A stretch of DNA of 64,000 nucleotides from assembly GCF_041381155.1 (NCBI RefSeq), contig NC_091146.1, forward strand, positions 34,633,328 through 34,697,327. The letters run 5' to 3'. Shown piece after piece: positions 34,929 through 48,019 of the stretch (the first letter of the stretch is position 1; each line of letters starts with the position of its first letter). The position numbers and the translations under genes were made by a program. The notes under the pieces were generated by a model. The model made no database searches, was not told the origin of the DNA, and saw only the letters and a program-made list of their open reading frames with translations. Origin of the DNA: Argopecten irradians (lineage: Eukaryota > Mollusca > Bivalvia > Pectinida > Pectinidae).

Positions 34929-36720
34929 ACTATCACTAGTTATAATACTACTAGAAAAACTGATATTTCACCCACTTTTTTCTAATTTAATTTACATTCA
35001 ACTGGAGCTATCCTGCTGTCAGTGAGCTGAACAGCTGAACTTCATAATGATTGTAACGTGAAATTATAAAGACATTGAAAATGATCACGATTATATCAGC
35101 TATATTTTAATCGCTTTTTTAAGTGTTAGCGTCTACTATAAAATTTAATCATCTGTCGATCTATTCATGTGGTTATTTTTTCTTATTTTAGGACCACAAT
35201 GTAATAATAATATTTTCAATCCCGAATTATTTTCCCAGAGGCATCGAAATAATTTATACCTATATCATTTTTATCCACATATAAAATAGCGTTATTATAT
35301 ATCATCTCACCGTTTCTGTTGGGTTTAAACTTTTGCTGATTAATTTTCGGTAAACTCAATTATTATATGCGACTGAGAGAGTAATTATGTGAGACTGGTG
35401 TTATCATGGACCAAGGTTAAAATTTGCTGTCAAGTACAATGTGATAGGGTCTACATAAGTGTCTGTCACACTAGTTCCTATTTGCTATGTTTTCTCCTTA
35501 TGACATATTTTATTGATTGTAATAGCTGAAAGTTTAAAGTAAGTATATCCAGGGTAGACAACGAATAATAAGTATGGTATCTAAAGCGTTAAATTCATAA
35601 ACTAATCTTATTAGTAAATAAAGTATCTTTGGAATTGTACCTTATTTCACCTTAATTTACATTACCATGTTTTAACGCAATAAAAGTGATGCTTGATTGT
35701 GCACATATTTTTATAATTAGAGTATTTGAAGATTTTTTTTTTTAAATATCTCTTTGTTTTAATACAAAGTAATCCGAAAGCAAAAGAACATTTTACCATC
35801 CGTTACAATACGCAGCAGAATCGAATACAAATCTAACATTGTTCAATGCGTCATTGGTTTACTTGTCACTATAGGCACACGAACATATATTGCGTAATGA
35901 ATGACAATATCCTAAAAATAAAGTGTAAATGTCTGAACTATTCAAGAGTAGTCTTAGTCAGGCTGGTATGAACCAGAGAGATCGTTTGGTAGAGAAAAAC
36001 ACACTCTGAAACACGATTTATTTATGTAGAGATATACTATTGTTATAACTACAACAATATAATATATCGCTATTTCATGGAATACGAATAGTTTTTGAAT
36101 TGTTTATAATTTTTAAATCAGCAGGCCGATGGTATTTTATTTATTGGTTTCGATTTACTCCAGATTTTCCATTGCGTCATTGTGTGAATAGGCTGGTGCT
36201 ATAATACATATGAAAGGACATCATTCACATACCACGAATGACCTTAACTTGTAGGTCAAACAAGTACCTTCTCGGTAATTGTAATGACGTGCATAAAATC
36301 GGTTCGTCGATTCTATTGAATATGCAAATATAATGAATACGAATCATAGTGTTCATATTATGAAGCTTTATTTAGGTGTTATGTAGAAACTAAAAATTGT
36401 CGTCAAACCTGAGAAGATAGATAGAATATTTGAATTTGTACGATAAAATGTGTTACAATTTTGCCAATCAGTGTCTTATTTTAAGTTCAGATTACATTCA
36501 GAGTGAAAATATTAAGATTGGCTAAATAAAACTGATTATGAATTTATTGATTATGAAATATATTAGCGTGGACATTTCACTTTCGGTTTCGATTTCTGAA
36601 AGCTTGTTACATTGATACACACGTGTAAACAGTGTCTGACCTTGACATTTTAACGAGAACAGATATAACACATAAAACAACTACATGGGCAAACTCAATG
36701 GATATCGGGCGAAATAGTTG
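34929..36720. other. 3' region of gene B and gene-free DNA
   Basis: Possible poly(A) signals AATAAA at 35617-35622 and 35679-35684. From about 36310 the DNA resembles 55315-55380 and 56155-56300. Nothing else seen. Confidence 0.45.
36575..36590 (-). promoter_or_regulatory. Extended ISRE-like motif
   Basis: GAAACCGAAAGTGAAA on the minus strand, two overlapping IRF cores and the best match in the window. It sits inside a segment shared with 56155-56300. No intact gene starts beside it. Confidence 0.5.
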
Positions 36721-36850
36721 AATAATATGATTTATTGGCACGTATGAGTGAAACAGACTTGTATTTAGAGTATAAAGATAAAAGGCAATTCTCACTGATA
36801 AATATTCCTTTATAGTATTGCGTCACCTCCTAATTATTGACAGAATATTA

Positions 36851-36997
36851 TCAGGCTTCATTCCTACAAAACAGTGATAAAATTCCAGCAGGAACGCGGA
36901 AAACCAAGAATATAGTTGATCTGTCAATAAAGCCAGCTTGTGCAGTAGTTTGTCTGTCTGTGCTCAAAGTTTGTTGTGTATATTGCTTCTTTAAGGA
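36851..36997 (-). pseudogene. Broken duplicate of UBL-2
   Basis: The C-terminal half of UBL-2 exon 2 is present (LKKQYTQQTLS to FRVPAGILSLFCRNEA), but the diglycine has become Ala-Gly and the tail ends one residue early. Homology stops near 36997, so the helix part and first exon are missing. The shared poly(A) signal is retained. An unrelated extension upstream keeps the frame open by chance. Confidence 0.8.
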
Positions 36998-37124
36998 TGT
37001 ATGAATGTCAGAGGTCAATTTTTCAGAATATTTTAAAAGAAGAAATAATGCTGAATTCAATTCTGGAAAGAAAACAGTATATCGCTGAGCTCGTATTTAA
37101 ATACCTATACCTATTTAATGTCTT

Positions 37125-37760
37125 TTGATGTGTTGAGATATCCTTGTCCACTTGACAGATCCATTTTTGATTCTTTTTCTTCAATACTTTGTAGGGTAAA
37201 TACGAATTTCTCGTTGCTTTCCCAATTTTCATCGCGCCAGTATCACAGGAACGTCGATATGCATCAAAATTGATGACGTCATCGACAATGCACGATGTAT
37301 TGATGACGTCACGTTATTGTCTTGCACGTGTGAGCTGTCTTACACTTCCCTGTGTAAGGTTAATAGAATCTTACATGGGTCTATCAGGTGGACAGGGATA
37401 TCTCAACCCGAGTGAAAGATTTTGGCTGATCAACCCGAGGGTTTGCGAGGGTTGACGGTCAAAATCTTTCAAGAGGGTTGATATATCCTGTCAACCTGAC
37501 AAACAAATGTTTGATTCTTTTTCTCCCATACTTAAACGAAATATGATGGAAATACAGTTATATAGAAACATTTCCAAAGCGCCGCTATCATAGGAATGTC
37601 GCAATGCCTCAAAATCAATGACGTCGTCAACAATAGGCACCGCATGTAATGATGACGTCACGTCATTGTCTAGCGCGTGTGAGCTGTCGTTTCCCTACCC
37701 CGGTAATAGACAGAGTTATCTTCTCCCTAGCAACCACGAGATATCCCTGTTAAGTATGGG
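37125..37760. repeat. Duplicated block with an internal hairpin
   Basis: About 37130-37330 resembles 37500-37690 (TTGATTCTTTTTCT, ATGATGACGTCACGT, GCGTGTGAGCTGTC). Between them, 37380-37425 and 37456-37500 are inverted arms (GGACAGGGATATCTCAACCC against GGGTTGATATATCCTGTCAA). Looks like a foldback-type repeat. Frames across it are not convincing genes. Confidence 0.55.
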
Positions 37761-38029
37761 AGAAAACACATTATGGGATAACTCAGCAGCGAACAATGTG
37801 TTTGACAGTGATATCACAACCTGTAAACATTATAATGCAACTTTGTGGGAATGTGTGCGATGTATAATACTACACATGGAATACTTTTTCCATACACACG
37901 AAAGCAAAATTTGTTGGGGGATAAACGAGGCCCCATATTAATTATAGATGTTTTATTTCTTTTATTTAAGATCTTTTGAGAGTAATCAAATTTTATAGCT
38001 TTTGCTTGTTCCTGTTAGTTTAACGTCCC

Positions 38030-38240
38030 AATAAAGGCTAGGGTCGTGCATGGACGTGCCAGACATAGATGGTGGAGGAAAGCCGGAGTAACCAGAGAAA
38101 AAAACATCCGATCTGTCAGTTCCACGCAAATGGCCAGCTTGCATGTAGGATTATGCCTCGCGACCCAGAGGAGATGGATTGTGGTAATGTGTCATTTCAT
38201 CTTAGATACTTTATCGCGACCCCACATAGCATTTAAGCAG
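38030..38240 (-). mobile_element. SINE fragment upstream of gene C
   Basis: Reverse-orientation SINE sequence: CGTGCCAGACATAGATGGTG, AAAGCCGGAGTAACCAGAG and CTCGCGACCCAGAGG. Orthologous in position to the SINE at 31793-31972. Part of it recurs inside the LTR element at 42140-42370. Confidence 0.6.
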
Positions 38241-38570
38241 CAGAAATCTACCACAACCAGTAATTACTAAGTATGAGTTTAATCAGTAAAAGTCAATCAA
38301 CTCATTAATTAATTAATAGAAAAATATGAGATTGATGTTTTAATTTTTTCTAGTAACACCCGATAGCTGAGACGGGTATAGATATAAATTGATATAATCA
38401 TATGACATATATCACATGGCTTCCTTTATCTGCAATGATTTCGTTGATAATTTTTTTTAAGAAATATAATATAATCTAAATGATACCCGTACACACTACA
38501 CAACCTTCCAAGATGTCCCTTCGTATGTACCAACGCCTTAGCGAGTCTCGGGAAAGAAGGGTATGCCTAA

Positions 38571-39265
38571 TGTTATGTATGACACTAAATACATGTAGTT
38601 ATGAGATAAGGGAGATAACTCCTATAGCTTTTTTTATCAATACATCCTATGAAGGTCATATCATTTAACTTTCTAGAATATAATCATGTATAAACAAATA
38701 TGTTTGTAAACATGTTGAGTTTAAGTAGAGATCTAGAATGATCTATTTCCAGAAAGTTATGTGTGTTTACTTGTTTACTGTTTTTAGTTAGATATTTCTA
38801 GAAGTAGAAGGTTCTCCAATATTCTTGAATTACGGTTTAGCTATATATACTCCAGCTGTCCAAGGCTAATCAGAACTGTAATGAGACCTGTAATAAGACA
38901 TACCAAGAATTGTACAGCGCCATATAAGATTCTATTGGGAGAGATATGTGTGACTTTATCTGTGGATTATTACAACACTTTGTGTGGATTTATTCATATT
39001 GCCTGGAACTTTACAAATCATCGGTGGACATTCAATTTCCTTGTGGATTTGTGATTATTGTGAATTTGAAACCTGGAAGGATCAAGGATTATACCAGGAC
39101 ATTCGCATACAGATAAGTTACACTTTAAATCATCGTATTACTCTTGTACCACCACCAATTACTTTAGATATTGTAAACCATCTCTGTATAATATTGTATA
39201 TATAATTAAATGTGTTTTTGAATTTAGCTGCTGGTTTCTCCTTTCTGTTATTCGTTAATGTAACA
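38571..39265 (+). repeat. 5' LTR
   Basis: Begins TGTTATGTATGACAC and ends TTCGTTAATGTAACA (TG..CA ends). Nearly identical to 48020-48729. Confidence 0.92.
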
Positions 39266-42125
39266 GAATTGGGGGCTCGTGTCCGAGATCGATATTTAAT
39301 TTGTGAAATCTAACTTTGAAAAATTAATTTAGAAATCGTCAAAATTTGTGTTTAAACTTGGAGTTTACATTTGAAACCAACAGCTAGATTAACATGACTA
39401 CTATGCAGGTAGAACAGTTTGTTAAAGCGCCATCCCTGGATGTTCTTTTGCAAGTTACTAAGAAGGATTTATTGTTATTGAGTAAACATTTAGGCCTAGC
39501 TATCAAAACTAATTTGAGGAAAGCTGAAATTCGGAATGTAATTATAAGATATTTTGTTGACAATGGCAAATTTGACTCTAGTGCATTAGATAGTATAGAG
39601 GAAACAGTCACTTCAGAAATCCAAATTAGACAAATGGAACTTGAACATGAAATGAAAATGAAACAAATAGAGAAAGAAATGAGAGAAAGAGAAATAGAAA
39701 AGGAGTTAAGAGAAAAAGAAATAGACAAAGAAAGAGAGTTAAGAGAAAAAGAAATAGACAAAGAAAGAGAGTTAAGAGAAAAAGAAATTGAGAAAGAATT
39801 AAAAGAAAAAGAGAGAGATCAGATGTTAGAGCTAGAGAAGCAAAAAATTCAAGCTGAAACAGAACTTAGAATTAAAGAATTAGAACTAGCTTCTCAAGAC
39901 AGTTCAAGTAATCCAACTTTTAGGGGTTTACAAGGAAACAGAGGTTTTGATGTCAGTAGAAACATTAGGTTAGTTCCTCCTTTTCAAGAGAAAGAAGTTG
40001 ACAAGTATTTTATGCATTTTGAGAAAATAGCTGACAGTATAAAATGGCCTGAAGATAAGCTTACAATGCTTCTTCAGAGTGTCTTGATTGGTAAAGCTAG
40101 AGACATTTATTCTTCTTTATCTGTAGATGAGATTTCAAATTACCAAGTAGTCAAGAAAGCTATTTTGAAAGCTTATGAGTTAGTTCCTGAGGCTTACCGC
40201 CAGAAATTTCGAAACTCGAGAAAGAGAGATGAACAAACTCATGCAGAATGTGCCAGAGAAAAAGAACAATTATTTAATAGGTGGTGTGATTCTAAAGAAA
40301 TTGATGAGGATTTCGGTAAATTGAGGCAATTATTGTTGATAGAGGAGTTAAAACGTTGTGTCCACACAAACATAAAAACTCATTTAGATGAGAGAAAAGT
40401 TGAAACACTTAGTGAAGCAGCTACAATGGCTGATGATTACGCTCTCACCCACAAAGGCTCATTTGTTAAAAACAGTTCTCAAGACAAAAACAGTACCACA
40501 GGTACTAGTAAATTTGGTCAGCCTAGGAACCCAACCTTTAGTGGCCCTTCCAACGACAAACCTAAATTAAGTGATAAGACTAAGTCTGATTCTAAAACAG
40601 ATCATAGGGCAGGTGTGGGGTCTCCTTCTGGTCCTGTTTGTAATTACTGCAAGAAAGTAGGGCATGTTATGTCTGAATGTTATTCTCTCCAGCGTAAGGA
40701 GCAAAGGCGTAAACAGTCAGTTCCTTCTGTGTTAGCTATGTCAAAGCCTAGTCAGAAACTTAGTGATATTGTGGAAGATTCTAAAGTGTCTGTTGAGATT
40801 AAGAGCTCAGAGTCTGATAGTGTCTTGGAGAAGTACTCTCCCTTCATTTCTGAAGGTTTTGTTTCACTTACTAGTGATATTACCAACTTGAAACCTGTGA
40901 AGATTTTGCGAGATACTGGGGCTTCTCATTCTTTGATATTAGATGGCGTAGTGCCTTTGTCTGAGGAGACCTCATCTGGTAGTAGTGTTTTGCTTCAAGG
41001 TGTAGAGTTAGGTTTTGTTAATGTGCCTCTCCATTGTGTTTATTTAAAGTCAGACTTGGTTACTGGGCCTGTCACCATTGGTGTTAGACCGGAACTTCCC
41101 ATAGAGGGCGTGTCGCTCATTTTAGGCAATGACTTGGCTGGAGAGAAAGTTAGGGTAGATCCCTTAGTGTCCAGTATCCCTGATAAAAACAGATGATGCT
41201 GAGACTATTCAACAGGAATTTCCTGGTATTTTCCCTTCTTGTGCTGTAACTCGTTCAATGAGTAAGAAGGTTTCTGATGTTGCAGTAGTTGAGGATCATT
41301 ATAGTCCAGGGTTAGGTGACACTTTCTTGGCTCATGATATAGAGGATATCGGGGGCAAGTGTGATCTTTTGAGCAATCCTGTAGACTTTGATAGTGATAG
41401 AGTTGTTCCTAACAAGGGTACTTCTTTGTCTGACATGATGAGTAAATCGTCTTTGTCTAGAGAGGAGCTTATAGTAGAACAGGAGAAAGATCCTGAAATC
41501 TCCTTATTGTGTAATCGGGCTTTGAGTGAGGAAGAGGCTGAGAAAGTCCCGGTTTGTTACTTCCGTCAGTCAGGTGTGTTGATGCGCAAGTGGCGCCCCC
41601 CTGATGTGTCTCCCGAGGAAGACTGGAAGGTTGTCAATCAAATAGTTGTCCCACCGAGGTATAGGCAAGATATTCTAAGTTTGTCTCATGATGTACCTAT
41701 GGCAGGGCATCTAGGTGTGACCAAGACTTATAACAGGATCTTAGATCACTTCTTTTGGCCCAAGTTGAAACGGGATGTGGCTGATTTTTGTAGGTCTTGT
41801 CATACTTGTCAGGTGGTAGGGAAACCTAATCAGAAAATCCCTGTTGCACCTTTGCACCCCATTCCAGCATTTGAGGAACCATTTAGTAGAGTCATTATAG
41901 ACTGTGTAGGTCCTCTACCCAAAACTAAGTCTGGGAATGAGTATCTTTTAACTATTATGTGTGCTTCCACACGCTTTCCTGAAGCCATTCCACTCAGAAA
42001 TATTAAAGCCCCTAACATAGTCAAGGCTTTGGTTAAATTCTTTACATTGGTTGGTCTTCTAAAAGCTGTCCAATCGGACCAAGGTTCGAATTTCATGTCT
42101 GGTATTTTTCAACAAGTCATGTACC
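39266..42125 (+). mobile_element. First, incomplete internal copy (gag, protease, integrase)
   Basis: Nearly identical to 42943-45820 at the DNA level. It covers the primer site, gag, protease and most of integrase, and lacks the reverse transcriptase part. Treated as a broken fossil. Confidence 0.88.
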
Positions 42126-42573
42126 CAGCTCCAGATCAACGTGCCAGACATAGATGGTGGAGGAAAGCCGGAGTAGGTTGACAAGGGCATGTGAACTGGA
42201 ACAAAAGAAAATTTGGCCAGCAGAAAAAAACATCCGATCTGTCAGTTCCACGCAAATGGCCAGCTTGCATGTAGGATTATGCCTCGCGACCCAGAGGAGA
42301 TGGATTGTGGTAATGTGTCATTTCATCTTAGATACTTTATCGCGACCCCACATAGCATTTAAGCAGCAGAAATCTACCACAACCAGTAATTACTAAGTAT
42401 GAGTTTAATCAGTAAAAGTCAATCAACTCATTAATTAATTAATAGAAAAATATGAGATTGATGTTTTAATTTTTTCTAGTAACACCCGATAGCTGAGACG
42501 GGTATAGATATAAATTGATATAATCATATGACATATATCACATGGCTTCCTTTATCTGCAATGATTTCGTACC
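42126..42573 (+). repeat. Mosaic block: copied host flank inside the element
   Basis: This block repeats the host DNA that lies just left of the 5' LTR (about 38050-38452, SINE included), with a short internal piece of the element embedded. Host flank inside the element is not expected from simple transposition. Confidence 0.8.
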
Positions 42574-42942
42574 AAGACATACCAAGAATTGTACAGCGCC
42601 ATATAAGATTCTATTGGGAGAGATATTGTGACTTTATCTGTGGATTATTACAACACTTTGTGTGGATTTATTCATATTGCCTGGAACTTTACAAATCATC
42701 GGTGGACATTCAATTTCCTTGTGGATTTGTGATTATTGTGAATTTGAAACCTGGAAGGATCAAGGATTATACCAGGACATTCGCATACAGATAAGTTACA
42801 CTTTAAATCATCGTATTACTCTTGTACCACCACCAATTACTTTAGATATTGTAAACCATTTCTGTATAATATTGTATATATAATTAAATGTGTTTTGAAT
42901 TTAGCTGCTGGTTTCTCCTTTCTGTTATTCGTTAATGTAACA
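42574..42942 (+). repeat. Partial LTR inside the element
   Basis: Matches the right half of the terminal LTRs (from AAGACATACCAAGAATTG to GTTAATGTAACA), followed by the primer-site sequence again. Confidence 0.88.
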
Positions 42943-45900
42943 GAATTGGGGGCTCGTGTCCGAGATCGATATTTAATTTGTGAAATCTAACTTTGAAAAA
43001 TTAATTTAGAAATTGTCAAAATTTGTGTTTAAACTTGGAGTTTACATTTGAAACCAACAGCTAGATTAACATGACTACTATGCAGGTAGAACAGTTTGTT
43101 AAAGCGCCATCCCTGGATGTTCTTTTTGCAAGTTACTAAGAAGGATTTATTGTTATTGAGTAAACATTTAGGCCTAGCTATCAAAACTAATTTGAGGAAA
43201 GCTGAAATTCGGAATGTAATTATAAGATATTTTGTTGACAATGGCAAATTTGACTCTAGTGCATTAGATAGTATAGAGGAAACAGTCACTTCAGAAATCC
43301 AAATTAGACAAATGGAACTTGAACATGAAATGAAAATGAAACAAATAGAGAAAGAAATGAGAGAAAGAGAAATAGAAAAGGAGTTAAGAGAAAAAGAAAT
43401 AGACAAAGAAAGAGAGTTAAGAGAAAAAGAAATAGACAAAGAAAGAGAGTTAAGAGAAAAAGAAATTGAGAAAGAATTAAAAGAAAAAGAGAGAGATCAG
43501 ATGTTAGAGCTAGAGAAGCAAAAAATTCAAGCTGAAACAGAACTTAGAATTAAAGAATTAGAACTAGCTTCTCAAGACAGTTCAAGTAATCCAACTTTTA
43601 GGGGTTTACAAGGAAACAGAGGTTTTGATGTCAGTAGAAACATTAGGTTAGTTCCTCCTTTTCAAGAGAAAGAAGTTGACAAGTATTTTCTGCATTTTGA
43701 GAAAATAGCTGACAGTATGAAATGGCCTGAAGATAAGCTTACAATGCTTCTTCAGAGTGTCTTGATTGGTAAAGCTAGAGACATTTATTCTTCTTTATCT
43801 GTAGATGAGATTTCACATTACCAAGTAGTCAAGAAAGCTATTTTGAAAGCTTATGAGTTAGTTCCTGAGGCTTACCGCCAGAAATTTCGAAACTCGAGAA
43901 AGAGAGATGAACAAACTCATGTAGAATTTGCCAGAGAAAAAGAACAATTATTTAATAGGTGGTGTGATTCTAAAGAAATCGATGAGGATTTCGGTAAATT
44001 GAGGCAATTATTGTTGATAGAGGAGTTAAAACGTTGTGTCCACACAAACATAAAAACTCATTTAGATGAGAGAAAAGTTGAAACACTTAGTGAAGCAGCT
44101 ACAATGGCTGATGATTACGCTCTCACCCACAAAGGCTCATTTGTTAAAAACAGTTCTCAAGACAAAAACAGTACCACAGGTACTAGTAAATTTGGTCAGC
44201 CTAGGAACCCAACCTTTAGTGGCCCTTCCAACGACAAACCTAAATTAGGTGATAAGACTAAGTCTGATTCTAAAACAGATCATAGGGCAGGTGTGGGGTC
44301 TCCTTCTGGTCCTGTTTGTAATTACTGCAAGAAAGTAGGGCATGTTATGTCTGAATGTTATTCTCTCCAGCGTAAGGAGCAAAGGCGTAAACAGTCAGTT
44401 CCTTCTGTGTTAGCTATGTCAAAGCCTAGTCAGAAACTTAGTGATATTGTGGAAGATTCTAAAGTGTCTGTTGAGATTAAGAGCTCAGAGTCTGATAGTG
44501 TCTTGGAGAAGTACTCTCCCTTCATTTCTGAAGGTTTTGTTTCACTTACTAGTGATATTACCAACTTGAAACCTGTGAAGATTTTGCGAGATACTGGGGC
44601 TTCTCATTCTTTGATATTAGATGGCGTAGTGCCTTTGTCTGAGGAGACCTCATCTGGTAGTAGTGTTTTGCTTCAAGGTGTAGAGTTAGGTTTTGTTAAT
44701 GTGCCTCTCCATTGTGTTTATTTAAAGTCAGACTTGGTTACTGGGCCTGTCACCATTGGTGTTAGACCGGAACTTCCCATAGAGGGCGTGTCGCTCATTT
44801 TAGGCAATGACTTGGCTGGAGAGAAAGTTAGGGTAGATCCCTTAGTGTCCAGTATCCCTGATAAAACAGATGATGCTGAGACTATTCAACAGGAATTTCC
44901 TGGTATTTTCCCTTCTTGTGCTGTAACTCGTTCAATGAGTAAGAAGGTTTCTGATGTTGCAGTAGTTGAGGATCATTATAGTCCAGGGTTAGGTGACACT
45001 TTCTTGGCTCATGATATAGAGGATATCGGGGGCAAGTGTGATCTTTTGAGCAATCCTGTAGACTTTGATAGTGATAGAGTTGTTCCTAACAAGGGTACTT
45101 CTTTGTCTGACATGATGAGTAAATCATCTTTGTCTAGAGAGGAGCTTATAGTAGAACAGGAGAAAGATCCTGAAATCTCCTTATTGTGTAATCGGGCTTT
45201 GAGTGAGGAAGAGGCTGAGAAAGTCCCGGTTTGTTACTTCCGTCAGTCAGGTGTGTTGATGCGCAAGTGGCCCCCCCCCCCCCCTGATGTGTCTTCCGAG
45301 GAAGACTGGAAGGTTGTCAATCAAATAGTTGTCCCACCGAGGTATAGGCAAGATATTCTAAGTTTGTCTCATGATGTACCTATGGCAGGGCATCTAGGTG
45401 TGACCAAGACTTATAACAGGATCTTAGATCACTTCTTTTGGCCCAAGTTGAAACGGGATGTGGCTGATTTTTGTAGGTCTTGTCATACTTGTCAGGTGGT
45501 AGGGAAACCTAATCAGAAAATCCCTGTTGCACCTTTGCACCCCATTCCAGCATTTGAGGAACCATTTAGTAGAGTCATTATAGACTGTGTAGGTCCTCTA
45601 CCCAAAACTAAGTCTGGGAATGAGTATCTTTTAACTATTATGTGTGCTTCCACACGCTTTCCTGAAGCCATTCCACTCAGAAATATTAAAGCCCCTAACA
45701 TAGCCAAGGCTTTGGTTAAATTCTTTACATTGGTTGGTCTTCCAAAAGCTGTTCAATCGGACCAAGGTTCGAATTTCATGTCTGGTATTTTTCAACAAGT
45801 CATGTACCAGCTCCAGATCAAGCAGTATAAGTCTAGTGCTTATCATCCAGAGTCTCAGGGTGCTTTAGAACGTTTTCATCAGACATTGAAGAATATGATG

Positions 45901-48019
45901 AGATCTTATTGTTTTGAAAACAAAAGAGATTGGGACGAAGGTATACACATGTTGTTGTTTGGCGTTAGAGAATCTGTACAAGAATCTCTTGGCTTCAGTC
46001 CCTTTGAACTTGTGTTTGGACATACTGTACGTGGTCCTTTGAAAATTTTGAAAGACAAAATTTTGGACGAAGATTCTAAAATAAATCTCTTAGAGTATGT
46101 GTCTAACTTTAAGCAAAGGTTGACAAGGGCATGTGAACTGGCAAAAGAAAATTTGGCCGTTACTCAAACCAAAATGAAAGCATGGTATGATAAAGATGCC
46201 CGTACAAGAAGTTTTGATCCAGGTGACAAAATTTTGGCTCTATTACCAATACCGAGTCAGCCTTTGCAAGCTAGATATTTTGGACCTTATGTTGTTGAGA
46301 AAAAGGTCGATGATGTTAACTACATTGTACAAACTCCAGGGAGGCGCAAGAAAACTCAATTATGTCATGTTAATATGCTTAAGAAATATGTAGATAGAGA
46401 AGAGAGCAAGACCTCTCAACCTATTGCTACTTTGGCCTCTGTACCATCACAAAGTGAAAGTACAGCTGATATTTGTAAATTAGACTTAGATGGTTGTGTA
46501 CAAGATGTAGGTTTAGACTGTGGTGTTAAGTTACGGAATTCAGATGTGCTCGCGAACTTGGACAAGAAACTGTGTCATCTATCAGAAAAGGAACGCAATG
46601 AACTGAAAGATTTGATACTTGAGTTTAAACATTTGTTTCCGGATACACCAGGCAAAACAGATGCTATCTATCATGACGTGGATGTAGGCGATGCGCCACC
46701 TGTCAAGCAACATCCTTACCGTGTCAATCCTTTGAAAGAAGAACACTTAAAGAAAGAAATTCAATACATGTTGGACAATGATATTATTGAACCAAGCAAA
46801 AGTGAATGGAGCTCTCCATGTGTTCTGGTACCAAAGCCAGACAAGACATACCGGTTCTGTACTGACTTCAGAAAAGTAAACTCTGTCAGTAAAACAGACT
46901 CTTATCCAATTCCAAGGATTGACTCGTGTATTGACAAAGTTGGCAAAGCCAAGTACGTAAGCAAGTTTGACCTGTTGAAAGGATATTGGCAGGTGCCATT
47001 AACAGAAAGAGCTTAAGAAGTGTCGGCATTTGTAACCTCACAAGGTTTGTACCAGTATAAAGTTATGCCGTTTGTTATGAAGAATGCCCCGGCAACACAT
47101 TTCAACGTCTTCTTAACAGCGTGATATCAGACCTGGAAGGTTGTGATGGATACATCGATGACGTCATCAACTACCACGACACGTGGGAAGACCATCTACG
47201 CGGGATTCGTGAATTCTTCGAAAGACTCACTACCATGAAATTGACTGTAAACTTATTGAAATGTGAATTTTGTCATGCAACTGTTGAATTTTTAGGCCAT
47301 GTTGTAGGACAGGGGCAGGTTAAACCTGTTCAGGCCAAAGTAGAATCAATTATAGATTTTCCAACTCCTGGAGGCAAGAGAGAGCTGATGAGATTTCTTG
47401 GTATGGCTGGATACTACAGAAAATTTTGTCAAAATTTCTCTGTTATAGCAGCTCCACTTACTGCTTTGTTAAAGAAAAATGTCAAATTTGTCTGGTCAGA
47501 CGAATGTAAGTCTGCCTTTGAGAAATTGAAAGCCATACTATCAAACTCACCAGTTCTGACTGCTCCAGATTTTAATAAACAGTTTAAACTGTTTGTTGAC
47601 GCCAGCGATGTAGGTGTTGGTGCTGTTTTGATGCAAGAAGGTACTGAAAAAAATGACCACCCAATTTGTTATTTCTCGAAAAAGTTTGACAAACACCAGA
47701 GAAATTATTCCACCATTGAGAAAGAATGTTTAGCGTTGATTTTGGCCTTGAACCAATTTGATGTATATCTCTGCACTACAGTTGTGCCTGTGTTGGTCTT
47801 CACCGACCACAACCCTTTGACATTCATTGGGAAAATGAAAAACAAAAATCAAAGAATTCTCAGGTGGAGTTTGACTTTGCAAGAGTACAATCTTGACATC
47901 AAACATATCAAAGGTAAAGACAATATTCTGGCTGATGCTTTATCAAGGATTTAAATATGACTTAATATTTGAAGAAAGTTTCCTTTTCAAGAAAACTTTC
48001 TTTTCTTTAAGGAGGGGTG
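42943..48019 (+). mobile_element. Second internal copy (gag, protease, integrase, reverse transcriptase, RNase H)
   Basis: Holds the full order of parts described for the whole element and ends in the purine-rich AAGGAGGGGTG just before the 3' LTR. Differences from the first copy are few. Broken fossil. Confidence 0.88.

Noticed and set aside
37618-37941. 107-codon plus-strand frame
   Set aside because: Lies in a duplicated foldback-type repeat. No domain, and no splice or promoter context.
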